DNA of 64,000 bases from Lotus japonicus (Eukaryota > Streptophyta > Magnoliopsida > Fabales > Fabaceae). Location of the stretch: NCBI RefSeq assembly GCF_012489685.1, contig NC_080043.1, forward strand, positions 44,717,127-44,781,126, read 5' to 3'. Position numbers and translations under genes: made by a program. Of the stretch, positions 33,602 to 45,420 are shown in pieces (position 1 is the first letter of the stretch; the number at the start of each line of letters is the position of its first letter). Below the pieces are notes generated by a model, which saw nothing but the letters and a program-made list of their open reading frames with translations, did no database searches and had not been told where the DNA came from.

Positions 33602-35065
33602 GCCTAGAAAGTAGTTTTGCACCGATGCGTTTAACAAGAAGCTAGAAGCTGAAGGATGAATCTCAGGGAGATTCCGTATGGATAGTATATGTATGATGTC
33701 GAGAGCGTGTAGTTCCGTAGCGGCATCATTGAGGATTTAATATCAAGATCTTTGTGACTGCTGGATGTTAGGAACTCATTGACTGTTCCAGTGGGTTTTT
33801 CTAAATCTTCACCTTCGATGTATTAGGCCTGATCAACTTAATATTGAGGGGGTGATATTCGGAATCAGAACTGGCAATGGACTTTGATAGATGGATTGGT
33901 AAGATTAATTTGATTGGATCGAGGATTAGTTGAGTTGGGAAGTAAAGTTTTTGTTAAGTAATTGATTTCCTTTGGGGAGGAGTTATAGTTTAAGAAATGG
34001 ATATTCATTTAAGAAGTATTGAAGAATTAAAGGACATTTGAGGTCCAAACGTGGTGAAAGTTTAGGTTTTAAGTCTATGAATTCTTGTCTTAAGTGCGTA
34101 GGACTCAAGGTTTGTCAGGTTTTGATCGAGAGACTAAGTATCGGATTGATGGGAGGACGATCTAGTTACGGAAATAAAGAGTTAGTATTAAGATTAATAC
34201 TTGAGGTTGTTATATGTGGACAAATTTCTTAGAGTCTAAGAGTGAATGGAACTTTGTTATGGAGTCCGATATTGCATGCTGGGGTTAGCAAGTGAATTTC
34301 ACTAAGTTAAGTGAGGATTTAAGGGTTAAGATTGACCTTGGGAGGTGAAAATCATGTTCGAATCAGAGATTTAGTGGTGTTGGCATTAATGATTGTAGTT
34401 AAACCTCCGAATGTTGAGGGATCGGATGATAAAATGACTAGTTAAGTTTCCTGAGGTACAACTATGGTTTGATTTTCTAGGGAATAAGTTCGGATTTGGG
34501 GGAAGTGTTAAGGATTTTAGGTAATTGTAAAGTGGGTTGTGAATAAGTGAAGGTTGGTTTTATGGTTCAAGTAAGGGAAGTCTCGAAAAAGGGGAGATGA
34601 CAATAATGGATTGTAAGATATTAAGATGGTGATTAGCTTATAAGTTGCTGATGAATGGATGTTAAAAGGGATTGGGTCTAGCGATGCACAAGGTATAAAG
34701 ACTCACGTCGAGTTTTACTTTGAGTGATGACTAAGTAGAAGATTGATTTCATGGTGCGAATGAGGATAGTTACGAAGTTGGAATCGACGTTAATGGACTA
34801 GTAGATTCCAAGGGAATAGTTCGTCTATGAGTTATAGAGCGACCGAGTTAAGTTTTGAATCATGAGTGGAGATCACGAGGACAGGTTGAACATTCACTCT
34901 GGAATGCCAGAGGTGTACTGAGTTTAAGCCGAATTTTTGGACGAACAAAAGTAAAGGATCAAGTGGTTAAGGTTGTGCAATTGCACGTAGCGTCAACCAA
35001 TGTTATTTCCAACATAGAACTGACACGAGTGGTCGAGCAGGACGACATAGAGCTTAAAGTACTTG
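33602..35065 (+). other. Non-coding internal block of element B
   Basis: No credible reading frame. Homologous in blocks to 8287-10611 of element A but shorter, with internal deletions. It ends with a trace of an integrase tail (EQDDIELK) at about 35055, immediately before the recombination junction. Confidence 0.65.
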
Positions 35066-35573
35066 TTTGACCAGAAGGAGTTGAACATGAGACAACGACG
35101 CTGGATGGAATTTCTCAAGGATTACGATTTTACCTTACAATACCATCCTGGAAAGGCTAATGTCGTTACTGATGCATTGAGCAGGAAGATGCATATCTCA
35201 TCAATGATGGTTAAGGAGCTGCAACTGCTGGAACAATTTTGAGATTTGAGCTTAGATGTGAGAGCATCTGAGGGAGAACTGAAGTTTGGGACGATCAAGA
35301 TCACCAATGGATTGATGGAAGAAATCCGAGACCAACAGTTACAAGATGAATTTTTACTCGGAAAATAAGAATTTAGTAATTCAGGGTAAGGACCCGGAAT
35401 TCAAGGTAGGGAGTGACAATATCCTGCGATGCAAGGATAGAGTGTGCGTACCTAACAACCCTGACTTAAGGAGGTTGATTATGGACGAAGGTCACAAAAG
35501 CAAGTTGAGCATTCACCCTGGAATGAAAAAGATGTATCAGGACTTGAAGGTGAATTTTGGTGGCCAGGGATGA
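35066..35573 (+). pseudogene. pol: Element B RNase H end and integrase N-terminus, broken
   Basis: Reads [31 protein letters not shown] (the Ty3 RNase H end) from 35087, then a TGA at 35240 where related elements have an Arg codon. The frame then changes near 35360 into the integrase N-terminal region (35346-35573, with IHPGMKKMYQDLK), and again near 35558 by loss of one T before WWPG. The upstream RT and most of RNase H are absent. Confidence 0.7.
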
Positions 35574-36742
35574 AGAGACAAGTGGCAGAATATGTAGCTG
35601 CATGTTTAATCTGTCAAAAGGCGAAGGTGGAACATCAGAAATCTTCGGGTATGCTACAAAGTTTGGATGTACCTCAATGGAAATGGGATAGCATATCGAT
35701 GGATTTTGTCGTGGCGTTGCCAAGAACTCAAAAGGGATATGATTCGATTTGGGTAATCGTGGACCGATTGACTAAGTCAGCTCATTTCATACCTGTGAGA
35801 ACTACGTACAACGTGGATAAGCTATCAGAGATTTATATAGCTGAGATTGTGCGACGTCATGGAGTGCCAACAAGTATCGTTTCCGATAGAGACCCGAAGT
35901 TTACTTCACATTTGTGGGGAGCTCTTCATAATGCTTTGGGAACGAGGCTGAGATTAAGTTCTGCTTATCATCCACAGACTGATGGGCAAACTGAGAGAAC
36001 TATCCAATCATTGGAGGATTTGCTACGAGCTTGCGTGTTAGACAACAAGGGCAGTTGGGATACCCTATTGCCACTGATTGAGTTCACATACAACAACAGT
36101 TTTCATACGACCATAGGCATGGCACCGTATGAGGCTTTGTATGGCCGCAAGTGTAGAACACCTTTATGTTGGTATCAAGATGGAGAGAATTTGTTAGTAG
36201 GACCGGAACTTCTGCAACAGACAACTGAGAAGATTAAACAGATCAGAGAGAAGATGAAGGCTTCTCAGAGTAGACAGAAGAGCTATGCAGATCAAAGGCG
36301 CAGAACCCTGGAATTCGAAGAAGGAGATCATGTGTTTCTGCGAGTTACCCAGACTACAGGAGTTGGTCGAGCAATCAAGTCAAGAAAGCTTACGCCAAAG
36401 TTCATTGGACCTTATCAGATTACTCGTCGTGTAGGACCGGTAGTTTATCAGATCGCACTACCGCCTTTTCTATCAAACATTCACGATGTATTCCATGCGA
36501 CACAACTGAGGAAGTATATTGCTGATCCGACACATGTTATCGAGCTGGATGACATTGAGTTGAAGGATAACTTGTCTTTCGAGACACCGCCAATCAGCAT
36601 TGGTGACACAAGGATAAAGCAGTTGAGGGGAAAAGAGATCGAGTTAGTGAAGGTTATTTGGAACAAGGACACCGGCGATGCGACGTGGGAGCTGAAGGAA
36701 AAGATCAAGGAACAGTACCCAGAACTTTTTACTGACCCTTAA
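35570..36742 (+). CDS. Element B integrase core and chromodomain, 390 codons open
   Basis: Contains the Cys pair of the integrase zinc finger (CLICQKAK), the catalytic core with ISMDFVVALP, IVSDRDPKFTSH and HPQTDGQTERTIQSLEDLL giving the D, D and E residues, a C-terminal GPYQITRRVGPVVYQI fold, and a chromodomain-like tail ending in ATWELKEKIKEQYPELF. This is the Tekay (Del) chromovirus arrangement. It is open to its natural stop at 36742, about 40 bp before the LTR, but has lost its own in-frame N-terminus, so a complete integrase could not be made from this copy. Confidence 0.85.
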   Translation: MKRQVAEYVAACLICQKAKVEHQKSSGMLQSLDVPQWKWDSISMDFVVALPRTQKGYDSIWVIVDRLTKSAHFIPVRTTYNVDKLSEIYIAEIVRRHGVPTSIVSDRDPKFTSHLWGALHNALGTRLRLSSAYHPQTDGQTERTIQSLEDLLRACVLDNKGSWDTLLPLIEFTYNNSFHTTIGMAPYEALYGRKCRTPLCWYQDGENLLVGPELLQQTTEKIKQIREKMKASQSRQKSYADQRRRTLEFEEGDHVFLRVTQTTGVGRAIKSRKLTPKFIGPYQITRRVGPVVYQIALPPFLSNIHDVFHATQLRKYIADPTHVIELDDIELKDNLSFETPPISIGDTRIKQLRGKEIELVKVIWNKDTGDATWELKEKIKEQYPELFTDP

Positions 36743-36767
36743 GTTTCGAGGTCGAAACTTTCTTTTT

Positions 36768-36779
36768 GGAGGGTAGTAA
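36768..36779 (+). other. Element B polypurine tract
   Basis: GGAGGGTAGTAA touching the 3' LTR; the same sequence (inverted) is next to the LTRs of C and D. Confidence 0.75.
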
Positions 36780-39700
36780 TGTAAGGCCCAAGTTTTAACG
36801 CTTTGGATAAGTGAATAAAATAAAAGAGTTATTTGATTAAGATAAATTTGAGAAGGAAAAAGGTTCAGGAAAAGTCCAAGAATTTATCGAAGAACCGAAA
36901 GAGTTATAGCACGACTAACATACGCTTAATCCTAGGTCAAAGGTATTAGTGAATAGTTAATTTACGCTTTAGGACACGATGGAAACTAATTCCAAAAATC
37001 CTCAGAGAAATGTTAGAACTTCTCTTTTCCGTCCTTAAACAATCATTTCGATGCGAAATCCTGGAAAGTACGAACGTCAAATTCCAATTCTCGGAAGTTT
37101 GCCGAAACGGAATCCCTGATAGTTCGAGAAAACCTAAGATCGACAGACGATGAAGACTTTTTCTATTCGGAGCTGCAAAAGAAGATTCCACCCGCGTTCT
37201 CCTATTTCTCTCATCATTCCTAATCTTTCTTCAGAAGGAAGTTTTCTCATCCGACGATCACTGCAAAAAGTAGTTTTTCGGGATAATCCGACTTACACCG
37301 ACTTATGCCGATTTTGGATCTTTTGGTTTAATTCCAAGAATCCTGTTTTGAGTTCTGGAATTCTGTCGCCAGAACCTATCTTAGAATGCGCAGAGGAACG
37401 CGCAGGAAAAATCGGAATCGCAAAAAAATCATTTTTCCGTTTTTTCCAAAACCTATAAATAGCTTGAAAATTAGATTTTTGCAAAAAAATACCCATTTTC
37501 CCTCCCCCAAAACCGTGAGCAGCTAGAGAGAAAGAGAGGATCCGGATTTTCGCGAATCTTTGCCCGTTTTCTTCACCGATCGTTGCTAATCGAAGACCTT
37601 GAGGTAGGTAAACTATATCTCGCTTCTGATCGTCAGATCTGTCGACTTTTTCTATGTTTTTCTGAGCTCAAAGTTTGGAGCATTTTGTAAAACTGTCCAA
37701 ATAAGCTGATTTCAGCGTCTAAACTTCTTCCCTGCATGCTCCTGAGCGTGTTCTGCGGATTAGATTTTGTCGAATGTCGACGAAATGCCGCCGGGATCAA
37801 TTTCTACCTTAAATACCCATTTTTCGGTAAAGTCGCAACCTTTAAGCTCTAATCTATCGACTTGGCTTAGTGCTAGTAGGATTTGTCGTCATAAACGTCG
37901 TTGTGGACGTCTCCATCCAATCTGTTTTTCAAAAATCCAATTTTGAAATTCTGAGCTAAAAATAATGACCAAACTACCCCTATATCAGTTTTCGATCCGA
38001 AAATTTTTCCGAGCCTAGAACCGTCTTAGTTACGGCTTATGTTAACCTAGGAACCAAGTTTGATCGAAGAAAAATCGACCCTCCCAATTAAGGAAAGTGG
38101 CCGAGAGCTATACCAAGGGGGAAGGAAATCCGACTTTTTCGAAAACTTGTCTTAACGCGTTAGATTGTCGTACCACAGAGTTTGTAATGTAACGTGTAAC
38201 CCTAGGACTTATTGCTTGCTGAGTTTCTGACTCAATGTGTTGATTTCTGTGATTTTGGCTTAAGGTTCTTTTGAGGAGTTTCCTGGAGATCAAGGCGAGG
38301 AACGTGAAGGAGGTTGTGAGGAAAACGCTGGAGGAGTTACAGGTGAGGGCTACTCTCTGAATTACTAGATAATGCTTTAGGTGTCGACAAGTTCGACTTG
38401 ATTTATGTGTTATGCACTTAATTGCTAAATGTCTGAATTGTTCTCTGAGGCTTCGGCCGACCTTGCTGAGTATTTGATGCCATGATATTGTGTGCTAAAT
38501 GATTCACATGCTATGTGCTACATGGTTAACTTAGGATGTGTTGGAATATGCTGTTATGCTTTTGACTGAGCTGCTTTATTTATGCTATTCCACGTGCACC
38601 TGAGATTCTGAGGAGTGAGGATTGCGGGCAAGTCATGCCGAATTTTTATGAGATTTTGAGAAAGTTTAGAAGGACGAACGGAGTTCGGACCTTGTTATGT
38701 TTTAATGGATCGAGACCTTCTCAGGGAATTATTTGAGATTATGGGATCTCTGAAAACTCTTAGGAAGTATTATAAGATTAAATGAAATCTATTTTATCAC
38801 GGAAATTCATAAGACATTAATCAATTTCTAAATCCTTTGAACAATAATAGCATCCTTAGATAAGAGCATAGAGCCTGAGTATTAGTTTGGAAATATGAGA
38901 AGTGTCGTCGAGTCCAAGTTTTGAGGAAATCTATGAGTTTCAAGTACATTCGTACTCCTTCGCTCGTTGAGCAGGTTATTGTTTGGCTATCTAAAGTTTA
39001 GCCGGAAACTATAAGTTTCCAAGTACTTCGGTACCTTTCGCTCGAGGAGCAGTTTATTGTTTGGCTATCTAAAGTTTAGCCGGGAACCATGAGTTCCAAA
39101 GTATCTTCTTCTTTTGATTAATTCATTTTGTCGCAGAATCGACGTTTGCCTTAGGGTAGGCTTTTTAGAGACAATAAGTTAGCTAGAACACGTGACGACG
39201 TGTCGAGTGAGGTCGGAGACGTTGTTTGGCTAATCACTTGCATTCATGCACTCATTTTGAGGTTAATACACGGCGGATTACCGGACCTCGGTGGATTCCA
39301 AAATGGTCATAAGACCCGGATTTCCATATTTAGGACACTACGGTGGTCCTCAGTAGCAGACGGAATGGCAGACCTACGGGTTCACTGCTGATCTGACTAC
39401 TTTTGTGTGGTGTAAGAGACGCCCGAGCGGAATGGTCCCACTTTGGCCGGTGTTAGGGCTGACTCGATGGTGTCCATCCTTCTTCCGGAATGCATTTTGT
39501 TACCCAGCATTGCATTTCATGCAACATACATGCTGACTTAGTTGCTGAGTGTGATTGGTACCTGTTTATCCTACTTGAGGCATGCTAATTGTTATTATGA
39601 TCTTCATATTCATTGTGATATATGCAACCCTAGGATTTTATCCCTAAACGTATAAGCCTGAGAGGCTAAATAATTATTACCCTATATATCTGGTTTTATT

Positions 39701-40351
39701 ATTTATATAATTCTTTGGAGTTGACCCTCGCGTCTTCTGTGTGTGTTTGGGCGGACTACGCCATTGTCAGTTGAGTATGGCGGACCGGTTCACGATGGTT
39801 CACCCTTCAGGGGGAAACTAGGTTGAAGAAGCTTGATCAGGAGGACTACGGTTCAGGGGTGGTCGACCCCGCTGGCCACCGAGCGACTTACTCGAGATGG
39901 GGTTAGTGTAGGAGTAGTGTCGATGCTCTGACCGTCATGCTTCAGTTTTGGGGACAGGGTAGTTTCCTACCGGTAGCTTTTTGTGTGGTTTCCTATGGAG
40001 ATCACAGAGAGCTGGTTGGATCTAGGGGGTCTTCTCTTAGGCCGCTGGGCCAACTTGTTCTCAGATTTTGAGGTTTAGTGTTGCGGACACAATATTTTTA
40101 CCTTGGTTTGTACTTTTGCCTACGGGCGTTACTCTCTTTTACTTTCCGTCACTGGAGGTTTACTCGTGACGTGGTTTACAACTTACAGTGGGGGCTGTAA
40201 TCATATTGTATATTAGTTCTGTTATCTTCGTTTTAGAGTTTCATCTCTTTCTGTCTTTACTTACATTATCGAAAAAAAAATAATTCACGTTTTTCCGCTT
40301 AAGTTATTTCTTTGGTTACTAAAGTGACGCCACCGAAATCGGGGTGTTACA
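36780..40351 (+). repeat. Element B 3' LTR
   Basis: Equal in length to the 5' LTR. TATA box 37454-37461; candidate exon 2 at 38265-38342 with an intact TTAAG acceptor; LTR ORF stub from 39777. Followed by GATCC. Confidence 0.95.
38265..38342 (+). other. Candidate LTR exon 2 (78 nt), element B 3' LTR
   Basis: CTTAAG| precedes and |GTGAGGGC follows. Confidence 0.45.
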
Positions 40352-40356
40352 GATCC

Positions 40357-40382
40357 TAAGCTTAAAAACTTGGGGTCTTACA
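40357..40382 (-). repeat. Element C left LTR, fragment 3
   Basis: The last 26 bases of the left LTR (TAAGCTTAAAAACTTGG...TTACA) after element B. The three fragments total 2305 bp against 2304 bp in the right copy; the extra base is a G in the GGGG run. Confidence 0.92.
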
Positions 40383-40426
40383 TTACTACCCTCCAAAAAG
40401 AAAGTTTCGTCCTCGAAACTTAGGGT

Positions 40427-40612
40427 TCAGTAAAAGCTCTGACTATTGTTCTTGATCTTTTCCTCTAACTCCCATATGGCATCGTCTGTGTCTTTGTTCC
40501 AAATAACTCTTACTAAAGCACTCTGCTTTCCCTTCGATTGTTTCCCTCTTCTAGTCCCAAGGTTGACCAACGGCGTCTCAACAGACATATCATCTTTCAA
40601 CTTGCCGAGGTT
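40427..40612 (-). pseudogene. Element C chromodomain remnant
   Basis: The minus strand reads ETPLVNLGTRRGKQSKGKQ, ALVRVIWNKDTDDAIWELEEKIKN and a stop at 40427-40429, clearly matching the end of element B integrase (VKVIWNKDTGDATWELKEKIKE). The integrase upstream is deleted. Confidence 0.7.
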
Positions 40613-41502
40613 TAACTACAATCATCAATGATAACACCACTAAAACTCTTACTCGAATATGATCTCCAGCTTCTGAAGTCAATCTTTACCCTAAGATTCT
40701 CATTCCACTTAGCAAAATTCACTCGCTAATCTCTAGCTCGTATCACCAAAATCCATAACAAGTTTCATTCACTCTTAGACTTTAAGCAACTTGTCCAAAT
40801 ATGACAACCTCAAGTGTTCATCTTAATACTAACACTTCCCTTTTCTGTAACTTGATCACCATCTCGTCAATCAACTTCTTAATCTCTCTATCAAATTCTA
40901 ACCAACTTCCAGTCCTAGAAACTTAAGACAACAATTCATAGACTTAAAACCTGAATTCACCAAGTTTGGACCTCCAATGTCCGTTAATTCTTCAATGCTT
41001 CCTAAATGAATATCCATTTCTTCAAACTATATCTCCTTCGCAAGAGAACTTATACTTAATGCGAACTTTTTCCTCCCAGCTCGACTAATCCTCGATCCAA
41101 TCAAGTTAATCTTACCAATCCTTCTATCAAAGTCCATAGCCAGCTCTGATTCCGAATATCACCCCCTCAATATTAAGTTGATCAAGCCTAATACATCGAA
41201 GGTGAAATTTAGAAAAACCCCACTGGAACAGTCAATGAGTTCCTATCATCCAGTAATCACAATATCCTGACATCACATCCTCAACGATTCCGCTACGGAA
41301 CTACACGCCCTCAACATCATACGTATACTATCCATAAGAAATCTCTATGAGATTCATTCTTCAGCTTCTTGCTTCCTTTTAAACACATCGGTAGAAGACT
41401 ACTTTCTAGGCTTAGCGTGTCATTCTAAACCTCGTATAACTTCTATAGCTAAAATACGAGCTACGGTCAAATAAGGTATTAATAGGCGTAATAACTATAA
41501 GG
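40613..41502 (-). other. Non-coding internal block of element C
   Basis: No usable frame. Between about 41080 and 41500 it matches the inverted complement of 8290-8720 in A and 33602-33900 in B (for example CACCCCCTCAATATTA). It replaces pol. Confidence 0.6.
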
Positions 41503-42717
41503 TCAAAGCTTAGACAGTATAAGTAAGTTAGGTGTGTTTGCACACGCTACGAGAGTAATGGAATATATTGTACTGAAATGAGAAAGAATGGTTAGAAAGT
41601 TACCATCGTTCTTGCGCTCTCCTCTGGCAAACCCCTCAGCTCTCTCACCGTCCATGGTGTAAACTCTTGCTTTAGCAGCAGGACGCTTTCCACGAGCAGT
41701 GTTCATGGTTGACTCCGTCTTGGGTGCTCTGCACTGACCAGCATTATGCCCCATTTTGCTACAATTAAAGCACTTGGGCCTCTTGTCGGGACAAGCATTA
41801 GCATAATGCCCCGGCTCCCCACATCTGAAACATGTCATCTCCTTCTTCAAAGTCTGATCTCCGGAACCTCCAGCAGTACCCGTCATGGGTCTGTAAGATC
41901 CTGAAGTAAATCCTTTTCCAGCAGGGCGCTGATATGGCCCCCTACTCTGAAATTTCTCTCTGCTCTGAAAATTTTGAGAGCCCGGCCTCATCGGCCCTCC
42001 AGTCCCAGCCCGGTTTAATCTCCGGTTCTTCATCAGCTCTACTTCCGTGGCTTTCTCAACCAACGACTGGAATCGCATGATTCCCAGCGGCCTCACTGAG
42101 TCCTCAATATCAGGCCTCAGTCCATTTACAAAGCGCTTGCACATGTAGCGCTCATTCACATGATCATGAAAGAATTGAAAATGCTTCGCCAAAGATTCCA
42201 GCTTTGAAGCAAATTCCGGTACTGACATACCTCCCTGACGGAGTGTCAGAAATTGTGACTCCCGCTCATCCCGAGCACTTGTTGGAAAATACTTTTCCAA
42301 GAATGCGGTCCGGAATGAGTTCCAGCTAATCTCCTCGTGATTGTCTTCCATAATTCCTCTGGTGCCCTTCCACCAGTACTCAGCATCCCCGAGTAGCAGA
42401 TAAGTCGCCATGCCCACTTTGGCACCCTCAGCAGTTTGTAGTACGCCGAATATCTTCTCGATTTCCTAAATCCAGAGATCCGCTGCGTCTGGGTCAGTAC
42501 CACCAGAGAACTTTGGTGGGTTTTGCCTCCTGAAGTCATTGAGGCCTTTGTTCTGGTCCAGAGTTATCTCTCTCTGACGTTGATGCTGTTCACGTGCTTC
42601 TTCAGTAGCACGCCTCATGGCATTATCATTTGCCTGTGCTGTTACCGCTTGGGCCTGCGCTGTTACCGCTTGGGCCATAGTGGCCATCATCTCAGCTAGC
42701 TGATTAGTATTCACCAT
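41503..42717 (-). pseudogene. gag: Element C gag with one in-frame stop
   Basis: ATG 42717 (MVNTNQLAEMMATM). The N-terminal helix contains a duplicated AQAVTAQ stretch. A single TAG (42466-42468) interrupts LWI*EIEKIF; element A has Gln at this place, so it looks like a CAG to TAG change. Downstream the frame is open to 41503: capsid core with LLLGDAEYWWKGTRG, FRTAFLEKYFP and EFASKLESLAKHF, then two zinc knuckles CFRCGEPGHYANAC and CFNCSKMGHNAGQC. The final part after GERKNDG (41603) coincides with a possible splice donor. This is the most complete Tekay-like gag in the window and serves as the reference for the deletions in A and B. Confidence 0.85.
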
Positions 42718-42921
42718 GTTCTGTTAAGTTAAACAAACAGTTAGTACTCATCATAAGATAGCATCTAGTATAACTATACAATATGATTAAGCAATAACTT
42801 CAATCAATTTTTTTTTTTAAGCGAAAAATCGCTTGCAAACAATCAATTTTCACTCTTTGCAGAGTCACACAACCTAGCACAGAAGACCTATTCCCCAACA
42901 ACTCCCGAAAGACTCGACCGT

Positions 42922-42933
42922 GCTCTGATACCA
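42922..42933 (-). other. Element C primer-binding site
   Basis: TGGTATCAGAGC on the minus strand, three bases from the 5' LTR. Confidence 0.88.
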
Positions 42934-43416
42934 CATTGTAACACCCCGATTTCGGTGGCGTCACTTTAGTAACCAAAAGTAAACTTAATGCGGAAAAACG
43001 TGGAATATTTTTTTTTTCGATAATAACTAAGACAAGACTGAATTAAATAAAACCCAAAAGCGAAAAGTAATAGAGCTAATATACAATATATAAACAGCCC
43101 CCGCTGTAAGTAACCTCGTCACGAGTAAACCTCCAGTGACGGAAAGAAAAGTGTAACGCCCGAAGGCAAAATGTACAAACCAAATCTAAAGGTAAGTGTC
43201 CGCAACACTATCCCTCAAAACTGAGAATAAGCTGGCCCATCGGCCTGAAGCAAGACCTCCTAAGTCCAACCAACTCTCTGTGATTCTCGTAAAGAACCAC
43301 ACAAAAAGCTATAGGTGGGAAACTACCCTGTCCCCAAAGAAAACAAATGATGTTCAGAGCTAAGACTCTACTCCTACACTAATCCCATCTCGAGGAGCTC
43401 ACACCAGCACTAAAAC

Positions 43417-43578
43417 CTACATGCTAGCATGATCGTCGCCCGAATCTGAATCCAGAACGACCTAGTCTATGTACACCATCCATCCTCCTCTCGCTACCGC
43501 GATGCGCTCCTGTTCCAGCTTCTCCACTCTAGTCTCCCCCGAAGGGTGAACCGTCATGAACCAGCCCGCCAAAGACAT
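43417..43578 (-). pseudogene. Element C LTR ORF, internally deleted
   Basis: ATG 43578 gives MSLAGWFMTVHPSGETR, aligned with the start of the element D ORF, and the end gives VVLDSDSGDDHASM, aligned with its acidic tail. About 100 central residues are missing and a TAG lies at 43462-43464. Confidence 0.6.
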
Positions 43579-44288
43579 CTGACAAAGGGCGTTTGTCCGC
43601 CAAAGCACACACAGAAGACGCGAGGGTCAACTCCAAAGAATTATGTAAATAATAGCACCAATAGATATAAATAAGATAATAGCCACTTAGGCTTATAACT
43701 AGGGATAACATCCTAGGGTTGCATATTTCCACAAAGAATAGAACGACTGTAAATCACAGTTAACATATATCAAACACACTCATTAAATATGTCAGTATGC
43801 ATGTCGCATGAAATGATATGCAGGTTAACCCAGTCAACCAATATGCAATCCGGAACGGATGGACATCATCGGATCAGCCCTTCACCAGCCACGGTGGTGC
43901 CATTTCGGCCCGTGATGCCTCTTACTCCAACAACAACGGTAGCCAGATCTGCTACTAAGAGTCGCCTAATAGCGCTCTTACGCGGAAATCCGGGTCTTAT
44001 GACCATTTTGGAATCCACCGAGGTCCGGTATCACGCCGTGTATTAACCTCCAATCCACCGAGGTCCGGTATCACGCCGTGTATTAACCTCTTATGTATGC
44101 ATGAGTGCAATGTGATTAGCCAAACAACGTCTCCGACCTCACTCGACACGTCGCCACGTGTTCTAGGTAAATTAATGTCTCTAAAAGCTTACCCTAAGGT
44201 AAAAGTCGATTCTGCGACAAAATACAATAATCATAAAATGAGTGCAACCACTCATGATAACTCTTCGAGTCATCAATGCTCTCACGAA

Positions 44289-44640
44289 GTCTCACGCTTC
44301 AGTGGAGTCTCACACATTCACAAAGTCTCACGCTTCAGTGAAGTTTTATGCTTTCACAAGGTCTCACGCCTCAGTGAATTTACACACTTGCACGAAGTCT
44401 CACGCTTCAGTGAAGTTTCATGCTCTCACAAGGTCTCACGCCTCAGTGGAGTTCCATGCTTTCCACAAGGTCCCACGCCTCAGTGGAGTATCCCGCATTC
44501 ACAAGGTCTCACGCCTCAGTGAAGCTTCATGCTGTTCACGAGGTCTCACGCCTCAGTGAAGATCCATGCTTTCCACAAGGTCTCACGCCTCAGTGGAGTA
44601 TCACGCATTCACAATGTCTCACGCCTCAGTGAAGCTTCTC
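44289..44640 (-). repeat. Tandem repeat in C LTR, ten units of about 36 bp
   Basis: TCTCACGCCTCAGTG appears ten times with variable spacers. It translates into repetitive pseudo-peptides on the plus strand, which are not genes. Confidence 0.85.
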
Positions 44641-45342
44641 GGCTCATCCCTTGGATGGCTAACAAACTGCTCAACGAGCGAAGGAGTACCAACATACTCA
44701 GAACTTACCAAACTCCTCAACACTTGGATCCGACGACACTCCTCGCTTTTCCAAAACCATGATTTGACTTCCAATGCCTTCCTTCGAGGTTGTTATCATT
44801 ACTTAAAGATTTTGAGGTTATTTAAGGTCTTATGAATTTTCTTTATAAAATAGATTCCATTTTGTCTTATCGCAAGTCTTATACATTTGCAGGATCTCCC
44901 AATCCCAAGTCGCTTCCAGAGGATGTCTCGATCCACTAAACAAAATCAAGGCCCGAACCTCGTTCGTCCTATCAAACTTTCTCAAAACTCTCAAAATAAA
45001 ATCGGCATGACCTGCCCGCTATTCTCACCATTCAGAATCTCAGATTTCCAGTGTAAAGCATATTTAAATCATCACAATCAACAACATGTCATATATCAAG
45101 AAATCTCAACATTAACACTTAGCACTTAGCATATAAAGCATGCACCACACATCCTAGATTACCCACATAGCACATAGCATGTAAGTCAATCTTCAAAAAC
45201 ATTCAGTAGATGAATCATCTACATTGTCAGCCGAACCCTCAGAAAACATTTTCAATCACACACAATCTCAGTGCATAAACAGTAAACAATGTCGAAACAT
45301 CGACCCTAAGCATTAACTAGAGATTCAGTGAGAAGCCCTCAC

Positions 45343-45420
45343 CTGCAGATTCTCCAGGATTATCTTCTAACTCTTCCTCACCAGCAAAGCGTTGCTCCTC
45401 AGGAAATTCCTCAAAAGTTC
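45343..45420 (-). other. Candidate LTR exon 2 (78 nt), element C right LTR
   Basis: CTTTAAAG| upstream, CTGCAG|GTGAGGGC at the end, 78 nt, acidic in the shared phase (TFEEFPEEQ...). Confidence 0.45.

Larger units (their letters stand above)
28913..40351 (+). mobile_element. Element B: very young chimeric Tekay-like Ty3 retrotransposon, 11.4 kb
   Basis: LTRs 28913-32484 and 36780-40351 are both 3572 bp and only two substitutions were seen between them, so this is the youngest insertion here. The target duplication GATCC is at 28908-28912 and 40352-40356. The internal region has a Met-tRNA primer site, a gag lacking its capsid core, about 1.45 kb of LARD-type non-coding sequence, then an RNase H fragment, integrase and chromodomain. 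Protease and RT are absent. It moved recently despite this, so enzymes must have come from another copy. Confidence 0.93.
40383..42936 (-). mobile_element. Element C internal region (non-autonomous Tekay-like)
   Basis: On the minus strand: primer site 42922-42933, gag 42717-41503, a non-coding block, a chromodomain remnant and a polypurine tract next to 40382. At 2554 bp it lacks protease, RT, RNase H and most of integrase. The full element runs from beyond the left end of the window to 46961. About eleven differences between its LTR copies over 2.3 kb were noted, which fits it being the host of A, SIRE and B. Confidence 0.88.

Noticed and set aside
44097..44632. Plus-strand ORFs with repeated EVSRFSEV-like and KSHASVKF-like peptides (also 5183-5507)
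   Set aside because: They are translations of a tandem repeat of about 36 bp, antisense to the LTR, open in several frames at once.
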